Assembly: GCA_002385985.1 (NCBI GenBank)
Contig: DGEO01000047.1
Location: 1 to 20,329, forward strand
Direction of reading: 5' to 3'
Length of the DNA: 20,329 nucleotides
From: Anaerolineaceae bacterium UBA3924
Lineage (GTDB): Bacteria > Chloroflexota > Anaerolineae > Anaerolineales > Anaerolineaceae
This document shows positions 14,190 to 20,329 of this stretch, one piece after another (position 1 is the stretch's first letter; each line of letters opens with the position of its first letter). Made by a program: the position numbers and the translations under genes. Under the pieces are notes generated by a model. That model was not told where the DNA came from. It made no database searches and worked only from the letters and a program-made list of their open reading frames with translations.

Positions 14190-14232
14190 ACCGATACCGA
14201 CAGACCTTCACCACTTCGTACAGGAGGATGCA

Positions 14233-14976
14233 ATGCCTAACAACCCAGGTCACACGTTCATGATCGCCACGCGGTACGAGAACATGGAACCCACCGGTGA
14301 AGCCCGCGGTCTGCCGCAGCCGCCCCTGGCCCTGCCCGCACCCGAAGGCGCGCCGCTTATCCCCCTGCCCGGCATCGGTGAAATGGAGCCGCCCGCCCTG
14401 TCGCTGCACCAGGCCATCGCCAACCGCCGCACCGGCCGCCGGTACAGCGAGCAGCCGCTGTCGCTCTCAGAGCTGGCCTACCTGCTCTGGGCCACCCAGG
14501 GCGTGCAGCAGATTACCACCCGCCCCACCACCCTGCGCACGGTGCCTTCGGCCGGCTCGCGCCACGCCTTCGAGACCTACCTGCTGGTCAACCGCGTGGA
14601 AGGGCTGGAGCCAGGCCTGTACCGCTACGTGGCCCTGACCCACGAGCTGGCGCAGCTGCAAACCGGTCCGGAAAAGGCGGAGGAGATCACCGCCGCCTGC
14701 CGCAACCAGAAGCAGATCCTCAACAGCGCGGTCACCTTCCTGTGGGCAGCCGAGGTGGAGCGCATGACCTGGCGCTACGGCGATCGCGGCTACCGCTACC
14801 TGCATCTGGACGCCGGTCACATCTGCCAGAACCTGTACCTGGCGGGCGAAGCGCTGGACTGCCGCTGCTGCGCCATCGCTGCTTTCGACGACAAAGCGCT
14901 CAACGACGCCCTCGGCCTGGACGGCGAAGCCCGGTTTGTGACCTACGTGGCCACGCTGGGAAAGAAGGTGGAATAA
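14233..14976 (+). CDS. SagB/ThcOx-family nitroreductase-like FMN dehydrogenase
   Basis: The 247-residue product carries a nitroreductase fold of the SagB/ThcOx type. The N-terminal 50 residues are Pro-rich. The landmarks are IANRRTGRRYSEQPLSLSEL (62-81, the phosphate-contacting Arg cluster for FMN), LLWATQGV, and PSAGSRHAFETYLLVNRVEG (105-124). GHICQNLYLAGEALDC, with a CRCC cluster, and a final VATLGKK complete the set. Relatives oxidise azolines to azoles in microcin/streptolysin S-type peptide maturation, but many stand-alone members exist whose substrate is unknown. No cyclodehydratase (YcaO), precursor peptide or transporter gene lies nearby, so a RiPP role is not supported here. AGGAGG precedes the ATG at 14233. 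The gene follows murJ closely and converges on the TPR gene, with 12 bp between stop codons. Confidence 0.88.
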   Translation: MPNNPGHTFMIATRYENMEPTGEARGLPQPPLALPAPEGAPLIPLPGIGEMEPPALSLHQAIANRRTGRRYSEQPLSLSELAYLLWATQGVQQITTRPTTLRTVPSAGSRHAFETYLLVNRVEGLEPGLYRYVALTHELAQLQTGPEKAEEITAACRNQKQILNSAVTFLWAAEVERMTWRYGDRGYRYLHLDAGHICQNLYLAGEALDCRCCAIAAFDDKALNDALGLDGEARFVTYVATLGKKVE

Positions 14977-14988
14977 CGGCCGGAAGGC

Positions 14989-17274
14989 CTACTCCAGCTC
15001 TTCCAGCCGCTCACGAATAGCCCAGTCCGGGTGCAGTTCCAGCGCCGCCTCCAGCAGGCGGCGCGCCTCCGGGTAATCACCCGTGGCGGCCAGCGCGTCG
15101 GCCAGCATCACCAGCTGCTCTGCCGCCTGTTCGGGCATCCCGGCCCGGCGGTACAGCTGGGCCAGGCGCATGCGCAGGTCCATGTGCCGGGGGAAGTCCT
15201 CCACCAGAGAGAGCAGGAACTGGATGGCCTGGTTGTGCTGCCCCTTTTCCTCCAGCCGCTGGACCAGGTCATCCACCTCTTCCAGCGCGGCGGAGTCCTG
15301 GCCGATGCGGAAGTGAATGCTGGCCAGCCGGCGGCGCGGCCCCGGCGCATCGGGCTGCATTTCGCGCAGCTGCTCGTAGGAGGCCAGTGCCTGGCGGTAC
15401 TCCAGCCGCTGCAGGTCCAGGTCGCCCAGCTTGTTCAGGATGGTCACCAGCAGCGGGCGGGCCTTCGGCTCGCTCTGGGCCATTTCCAGCGCGGCCCGCA
15501 CCGCCTCGCGGGCCTCCGCCAGATCGGCGCGCTGGTAGTACATATCCGCCAGCTCCAGGCTCTGCTGCACAGCCTTCAGCATACTGCCCTGCTGGCGCAG
15601 CAGATCGACCAGCATGCGGCGGGCGTTCAGGTCCGCGGGGGCCAGCTCCAGGATGCGCTGGAGAATTTGAATCGCCTGAGCGTTGTCGCCGCGCAGGATG
15701 TACAGGCGCGCCACCAGCATGAACTTTTCCACGGCCGCCGCCGTATCCCCCTGCAGGAGCAGCAGCTCGCCGATCTCCAGATGCAGCGGCAGGAAGGTGG
15801 GCGTGCGCTGCAGCGCCAGGAAGGCGTCTTCCATCGCCGAGCGGTAATGCCCCTGCGCGGCCAGCTCGCGGACCGCGTCCAGCCCGGCGACCACTTCTTC
15901 CGCGCGAGACTTGATCAGCAGCCCGGCCAGGGGCTGCGGGGCGGTCAGCTTTTCGCGGCCCTGTTTCAGCGCCTTGCGCCAGCTCGGCCGCAGGAGCAGG
16001 TCGGAGATGTAATCGCACACCGCTTTGCTGGCCTCCGGGTCCTGCTGACGGGAGGCCTCGTCGATGAACGGCTCGTAGAGCAACGTCAGCCGGTCCACCT
16101 GCTCCGGGGCGACGGTCAGCGCGTCGGCCAGGCGCAGCGCCCGCAGGAAATACTGGGAGGCGGCGGTGTAATCCTTCTGGTTGTACACAATCTGGGCCAT
16201 CAGCAGATACGCGCCCAGGGCGTAGTGCTCGTGAGGCAGCGCCTTCTGCAGCAGGTTCAGCGCGCGCTCCGGATCCTTGCGCGAGAGCAAGTACCCCAGG
16301 TTGTAGTAAGCCGCCGGATGGCGCAAACCGCAGCTGATCGACCGGTCCAGGTCGGCGGCAGCTTCCAGGTCGTACTGTCGCTGCTGCGCGCTGAGGGCCT
16401 GGCTCAGGAAGCGCAGCGCCCGGGCGCTGTCCGGTGCCTCTTCCACCCCGGGGCCTGAGCCGCTCACCAGCGCGTTCAGCCCACGGCGAGGTTTGTCGGC
16501 CAGGACGAACAGGTCTTCCTGCACCTCGTAGAGCATGTCCGACAGCTGCGTCAGCGCGTAGCGCAGCGTCTCCTGTATCGGGTCCTGGTGAATGGCCTGC
16601 TCGCCGGTTTCCAGCCGGACCGGCGGGCGCACAGAACCGCTCGCGCTCACCCAGCGGGTGGCCGGCGGCAGCGGCTGTCCGGCGCGCAGCATTTCTGCCG
16701 CCCAGCGCACGTCCGGAACGTTGGGCGCCAGCCGCACCGCCCGCTGCACAGCCTGCAGCGCGTTTTCGCGGTTGTTCGCCGCCTGCAGCAGCGAGGCCAG
16801 TCCCAGGTACTGGTGCACGGCCATCCGGCGCCGGCCCAGGCGCTCATAAGCCAGGGCCAGCCGGGCGTACGACTCCAGATTGTCCGGGTCCAGCCGCTGG
16901 GCCTGCTGCCAGCTGTCCAGCGCGGCGTCCAGCTGCTGGTTCTTCAGCTGCCGCTCGGCGGCGGCCAGGTAATAGCGGGCTGCCAGGCGCCGGTCATACT
17001 GGCGCTCGGCCAGCTGGGCCAGCTGGAGCTGCGGACCGGGATCGTCCGGGGCGGCAGCGGCGAGTTTCTGAAAGATTGGCTGCGCGGCGGTGTGATCGCG
17101 CAGCTCGATCAGGGTTTCTCCCAGCTTCGCCAGCAGTTCAGGGTCATCCGGAGACTGTTCCAGCGCGCGGTAGTACTCCTCGGCAGCCTGCGACAGCTGC
17201 TGTATCCGGGCCTCCGCGCCGCCGGCTTCCGGCGCGCGCTCGTTGGTCGGTGATGTCTCGCTCAGATCGCTCAT
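14989..17274 (-). CDS. Large tetratricopeptide-repeat (TPR) protein
   Basis: The 761-residue product consists of helical repeats of about 34 residues with the TPR pattern, for example ALEQSPDDPELLAKLGETLI (about 37-56), DALDSWQQAQRLDPDNLESY-type units, AIQILQRILELAPADLNARR and ARRLLEAALELHPDW at the end. A non-repeat stretch at about 205-290 (containing RPPVRLETGEQAIHQDP and DSARALRFLSQAL) separates two TPR blocks. No signal peptide, membrane segment or enzymatic motif is seen, so it should be a cytoplasmic protein-protein interaction scaffold. ATG at 17274 follows GGGAG. It begins 23 bp after polA and is probably co-transcribed with it, though no functional link is known. The antisense frames within it are composition artefacts. 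Confidence 0.85.
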   Translation of the reverse strand: MSDLSETSPTNERAPEAGGAEARIQQLSQAAEEYYRALEQSPDDPELLAKLGETLIELRDHTAAQPIFQKLAAAAPDDPGPQLQLAQLAERQYDRRLAARYYLAAAERQLKNQQLDAALDSWQQAQRLDPDNLESYARLALAYERLGRRRMAVHQYLGLASLLQAANNRENALQAVQRAVRLAPNVPDVRWAAEMLRAGQPLPPATRWVSASGSVRPPVRLETGEQAIHQDPIQETLRYALTQLSDMLYEVQEDLFVLADKPRRGLNALVSGSGPGVEEAPDSARALRFLSQALSAQQRQYDLEAAADLDRSISCGLRHPAAYYNLGYLLSRKDPERALNLLQKALPHEHYALGAYLLMAQIVYNQKDYTAASQYFLRALRLADALTVAPEQVDRLTLLYEPFIDEASRQQDPEASKAVCDYISDLLLRPSWRKALKQGREKLTAPQPLAGLLIKSRAEEVVAGLDAVRELAAQGHYRSAMEDAFLALQRTPTFLPLHLEIGELLLLQGDTAAAVEKFMLVARLYILRGDNAQAIQILQRILELAPADLNARRMLVDLLRQQGSMLKAVQQSLELADMYYQRADLAEAREAVRAALEMAQSEPKARPLLVTILNKLGDLDLQRLEYRQALASYEQLREMQPDAPGPRRRLASIHFRIGQDSAALEEVDDLVQRLEEKGQHNQAIQFLLSLVEDFPRHMDLRMRLAQLYRRAGMPEQAAEQLVMLADALAATGDYPEARRLLEAALELHPDWAIRERLEELE

Positions 17275-17297
17275 GACGCTCCCTGTAATCAGCAGCC

Positions 17298-20099
17298 TCA
17301 GTCAAGGACGGACATGTCTCCCCAGTTCTTCCCCGCACGCGCCTCAGTTTCCAGCCGGACGGACAGCGGGAAGGCGTTTTCCATCGCCTGGCACACCAGC
17401 CGGCGGGTGGCGTCCAGCTCATTTTCCGGCAGCTCGAGCAGCAGCTCGTCGTGCACCTGCAGCAGCACCCTGCCCTTCAGCCCGGAGCGGTGCAGCTCGT
17501 CGTGCACGCGGATCATCGCCAGCTTCATGATGTCCGCGGCTGTGCCCTGAACCGGAGCATTGATCGCCTCGCGTTCCTCGCGGTTGCGCAGGCTCTGATT
17601 GCGAAGATTGGCCAGGTCGGGGAAGTAGCGCCGCCGCCCGAGCAGGGTTTCCACATACCCCTGCTGGGCCGCCTGCCGGCGCAGCCCGTCCAAGAACGCC
17701 TTCACCCCGGGGAACTGCTGGAAGTAGGCCTTGAGGAAGTTTTCGGATTCCGCCAGGGTCAGGTCGGTGGAGCGGGTCAGCCCGAAGGCGCTCATCCCGT
17801 AGATCAACCCGAAGTTGATGCTCTTGGCATTGCGGCGCTGATCGCGGGTGACCTGCTCCAGCGGGATGTGGTAAATGGCCGCCGCGGTGGCGGCGTGAAT
17901 GTCGTGCCCCTGCTGGAAGGCGGTCAGCATGGCCTTGTCTTTGGACATGTGGGCGACAATGCGCAGCTCGATCTGCGAATAGTCCACCGAAAGCAGCAGA
18001 TTCCCGGGCGCGGCCACAAAAGCATGGCGCACCTTGCGCCCCAGCTCGGTGCGGGTGGGGATGTTCTGCAAATTGGGGTTCGAGGACGCCAGCCGGCCGG
18101 TCACCGCGCCCGTCTGTGAGAAGGAAGTGTGCACCCGTCCGGTGCGCGGGTTGATTTGCTCCGGCAGCGCCTCCACGTAGGTGGAGAGCAGCTTGGCCAG
18201 CTCGCGGTACTCAATGATCGACTCCACCACCGGGTGCTGCTTGCGGATCATCTCCAGCACCTCGGCCGAGGTGGAATAGTGACCGCTGGCGGTCTTCTTG
18301 CGCCGGTCGGGCGGCTGCAGCTGCAGCGTCGAGAACAGCGCTTTGGAAAGCTGCTGGGTGGAGTTCAGGTTGAAGGGATAGCCGACCACGCCGTAGATCT
18401 CTTCCTCGATCTCGTGCATGCGCTGTCGCAGAATGGCGCCCATCGAGCGCAGATAGTCCACATCCAGCGCGATGCCGGCCCGCTCCATCTCCATCAGCAC
18501 CGGCACCAGCGGCATTTCCACCTCGTTGAACAGGCGGGTCGCGCCGCATTCCTCCAGGCGCTCCTGCAGCCGGTCCTTCAGACGCAGGCTGACCTCGGCA
18601 TCCGCCGCGGCATACGGGGCGGCGTTCTCCACCGGCACCATGGCCATGGAAATCTGCGCCTTGCCCTTGCCGATCAGCTCCTCGATGTGCGTCATCTGCG
18701 CGTCCAGATAGCGGGCGGCCATGTCCTTCAGTCCCAGACTGCGCCCGCCGGGGTCGATCACCCATTCGGCGATCATGGTGTCGAAGGCGCAGGGGGTCAG
18801 GTCCAGGCCGTGGTTGGCCAGCACCAGCCCGTCGTATTTCAGGTGGTGCCCCACCTTGGGGATGCGCGGATCAGACAGCGCCGGGCGCAGCGCTTCGATG
18901 ACCGTCTCCAGAGGCAGCTGCGGCTCGCCGGTGCGGTGCCCGACCGGGATGTAATAGCCCTTGCCCGGCTCCACCGCCAGCGAAATGCCCACCAGTTCGG
19001 CCAGCATCGGGTCGGTGCTGGTGGTCTCGGTATCCACCGCGATCTGCTCCGCCGCGGCCAGCCGCTGGCTGAGCGCGGTGAGCTTTTCAGGCGTGTCCAC
19101 CACCTCCACATCCACTAAATAGGAAGGCGGGCTGCCAATCTGCACCACCGGCTGGCCGAACAGGTTCAGCTGCTCGCCCGCGGCGGCGGCAAAGGGCGCG
19201 GCCTTCTCCACCGGCGGGATGCCCAGCAGCGTGTCCAGCCGCCCGAGCAGGGTGCGGAACTCCAGCTCCTCAAAGATCCGGCGCACCTCGGCCCCGTCCC
19301 CGTACTGGCAGCGCGCTTTTTCCAGGTCCAGCGTCACTTCAATATCGGTGTGGATGCGCGCCAGTTCGCGGCTCATGTAGGCTGAGTCCCTGCTTTCCTC
19401 CAGGCGCCTGCGCAGTGACGGGCTAAACTCGTCCAGATGGGCGTAAATGTTGTCCAGCGTGTCGTACTTTTCCAGCAGGGCCACGGCGGTTTTCTCGCCC
19501 GCGCCGTGAACGCCGGGAATGTTATCCGATTTATCTCCCACCAGCGCCTTGTAGTCCACCACCTGATCCGGGCGCACACCGAGGTATTCTTTCACCTCCG
19601 CCGGTGAGAAATCCCGTGATTCAGACAGTTTGGATCCGGCCAGATTGACGATAATGCGTTCGTTGACCAGCTGCAGCAGGTCCCGGTCGCCGGTGATGAT
19701 CTTGACCGCCATGCCCTTTTCCACCGCCTGAACCGCGATGCTGCCCAGCACGTCGTCGGCCTCAACGCCTTCCTTTTCCAGGCGCGGGATGCCGAATGCG
19801 TCCGTGATCTGGCGGATGCGCTCGATCTGGAGGCGCAGGTCATCCGGCATCTTGGCGCGGGTCGCCTTGTAATCCGGATAGACCTCATTTCGGAAAGTGT
19901 GGCCGGAGTCGAAGGCAATGGCCAGATACTCCGGTTTTTCCTGCTCCATCAGGCGGAAAAAGACATTGAAAAAGCCAAAAACACCGGCGGTCGGCTCACC
20001 TTTGGAGTTCGTCAGGCGCTCATTTCTCGCTCCGGTGATGGCGAAATAGGTTCGGTATGCCAGTGCATGGCCGTCAATCAGATAAAGGATGGGGGGCAT
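17298..20099 (-). CDS. polA: DNA polymerase I
   Basis: Pol I fills gaps and removes RNA primers in replication and repair. The 933-residue protein has all three domains. The 5'-nuclease domain (1-290) shows DGHALAYR, AFDS, GVEADD, TGDRDLLQL and GDKSDNIPG. The 3'-5' exonuclease domain (about 325-510) has DTE (Asp356, Glu358) and YAAAD (Tyr496, Asp500); in Exo II the usual Asn is His419 (GHHLKYD, Asp423 kept). The polymerase domain carries motif A SVDYSQIELR (Asp706), motif B RRNAKSINFGLIYG (Lys759, Phe763, Tyr767) and motif C QVHDE (Asp884, Glu885). Phe763 marks the ddNTP-discriminating type. ATG at 20099 has GGAAGG upstream, and a TPR gene follows 23 bp after the stop. Confidence 0.97.
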   Translation of the reverse strand: MPPILYLIDGHALAYRTYFAITGARNERLTNSKGEPTAGVFGFFNVFFRLMEQEKPEYLAIAFDSGHTFRNEVYPDYKATRAKMPDDLRLQIERIRQITDAFGIPRLEKEGVEADDVLGSIAVQAVEKGMAVKIITGDRDLLQLVNERIIVNLAGSKLSESRDFSPAEVKEYLGVRPDQVVDYKALVGDKSDNIPGVHGAGEKTAVALLEKYDTLDNIYAHLDEFSPSLRRRLEESRDSAYMSRELARIHTDIEVTLDLEKARCQYGDGAEVRRIFEELEFRTLLGRLDTLLGIPPVEKAAPFAAAAGEQLNLFGQPVVQIGSPPSYLVDVEVVDTPEKLTALSQRLAAAEQIAVDTETTSTDPMLAELVGISLAVEPGKGYYIPVGHRTGEPQLPLETVIEALRPALSDPRIPKVGHHLKYDGLVLANHGLDLTPCAFDTMIAEWVIDPGGRSLGLKDMAARYLDAQMTHIEELIGKGKAQISMAMVPVENAAPYAAADAEVSLRLKDRLQERLEECGATRLFNEVEMPLVPVLMEMERAGIALDVDYLRSMGAILRQRMHEIEEEIYGVVGYPFNLNSTQQLSKALFSTLQLQPPDRRKKTASGHYSTSAEVLEMIRKQHPVVESIIEYRELAKLLSTYVEALPEQINPRTGRVHTSFSQTGAVTGRLASSNPNLQNIPTRTELGRKVRHAFVAAPGNLLLSVDYSQIELRIVAHMSKDKAMLTAFQQGHDIHAATAAAIYHIPLEQVTRDQRRNAKSINFGLIYGMSAFGLTRSTDLTLAESENFLKAYFQQFPGVKAFLDGLRRQAAQQGYVETLLGRRRYFPDLANLRNQSLRNREEREAINAPVQGTAADIMKLAMIRVHDELHRSGLKGRVLLQVHDELLLELPENELDATRRLVCQAMENAFPLSVRLETEARAGKNWGDMSVLD

Positions 20100-20146
20100 G
20101 GTTCTTTACCTTCCTGGCCGCGCAGGCGGTGTATAGGATGGATTAA

Positions 20147-20175
20147 AGTGTATCATGTCGGCCGACAGCGGGCAA
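20147..20175 (-). promoter_or_regulatory. Candidate promoter of polA
   Basis: On the minus strand TTGCCC (20170-20175) and TACACT (20147-20152) are separated by 17 bp, each matching four of six consensus bases. The leader to the polA ATG would be about 40 nt and contains the GGAAGG ribosome binding site. Confidence 0.4.
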
Positions 20176-20199
20176 GCCAGGCCCGGTTCATCCCGGACC

Positions 20200-20216
20200 G
20201 TGGTCATGATGACCAC
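20200..20216. repeat. 17-bp palindrome upstream of the polA promoter
   Basis: GTGGTCA (20200-20206) and TGACCAC (20210-20216) enclose TGA. Its symmetry and place, about 25 bp upstream of the candidate -35 box, would suit a dimeric regulator binding site. Confidence 0.4.
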
Positions 20217-20276
20217 AGCGTGTACATGGTAATAATGATCTCCAGCGTCATCTCATCCGGGAGCCAGGAATCCCAA

Positions 20277-20304
20277 AAGCCCCTCACCGAATGGATGGGG
20301 GCTT
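20277..20304 (-). terminator. Probable intrinsic terminator of a minus-strand gene beyond the window
   Basis: AAGCCCC (20277-20283) pairs with GGGGCTT (20298-20304), with an added G-T wobble and a short inner CC/GG stem capped by GAAT. Read on the minus strand the stem ends in GGGGCTTTT. It would terminate a gene entering from the right edge. The T-run is short. Confidence 0.5.
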
Positions 20305-20329
20305 GGAATCAAAAAAGTCTCTTGGCGAT

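Noticed and set aside
14233..14976. A RiPP (thiazole/oxazole peptide) cluster
   Set aside because: Only the SagB-like enzyme is present. No YcaO cyclodehydratase, precursor or export gene lies in the window.
14977..14988. Terminator between the convergent SagB-like and TPR genes
   Set aside because: GGCCGGAAGGCC can form a 4-bp stem, but it is too short and lacks a T-run.
15031..16458. A 475-residue plus-strand open frame
   Set aside because: It lies antisense within the TPR gene, and the repetitive sense codons create the frame. No ribosome binding site or domain is seen.
18129..19118. A 329-residue plus-strand open frame
   Set aside because: It is antisense to the exonuclease and polymerase domains of polA, with low-complexity His/Gln/Leu composition.

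Overview
The window is GC-rich, gene-dense bacterial chromosome. No rRNA, tRNA, CRISPR array, insertion sequence or phage gene was recognised. The gene repertoire suggests an environmental Chloroflexota bacterium, perhaps Anaerolineae-like. It includes a lipoprotein-type HtrA protease, a stand-alone SagB-type nitroreductase, an eRF1-like protein with a zinc ribbon, an SDH-type Clp-fold proteinase beside a rhomboid, a large TPR protein behind polA, and several hypothetical proteins. This taxonomic guess is inference; no marker gene here settles it.

Layout. Positions 1-1380 hold the 3' end of an unknown coding sequence and a Gfo/Idh/MocA-type oxidoreductase, closed by a strong terminator. Positions 1512-2353 hold a visibly less GC-rich gene broken by one in-frame stop and two frameshifts at runs of five identical bases. 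It converges on, and overlaps by 4 bp, a minus-strand group: inorganic pyrophosphatase, a YgjV-like membrane protein with an acetyltransferase-like tail, a YpdA-like flavoprotein lacking the family's key cysteine, and a small acidic protein. Next come a secreted CAP-domain protein (minus) and a gene-free stretch of about 570 bp rich in inverted and direct repeats. Positions 6343-9695 carry three plus-strand genes: a zinc-finger-less J-domain co-chaperone, an HtrA-like lipoprotein protease and an eRF1-like protein, ended by a textbook terminator.

Positions 10084-12477 (minus) form a membrane-proteolysis operon: rhomboid protease, membrane-anchored SDH-type serine proteinase, and a single-pass membrane protein with an acidic Pro/Glu-rich head and a coiled-coil tail. 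Divergent from it are murJ (lipid II flippase) and a SagB/ThcOx-family flavoenzyme. These converge on the minus-strand pair polA and a 761-residue TPR protein. The far right end holds the polA promoter region, a palindrome and a probable terminator of a gene outside the window.

The common thread is envelope and protein quality control (J-protein, HtrA, rhomboid, SDH proteinase, MurJ) mixed with housekeeping functions (PPase, Pol I). I found no clear new defence or mobile system. The items most worth a second look are the eRF1-like protein with a degenerate GGQ motif, the broken cysteine-containing gene, the structured intergenic region upstream of the J-protein gene, and the rhomboid/SDH/coiled-coil operon.
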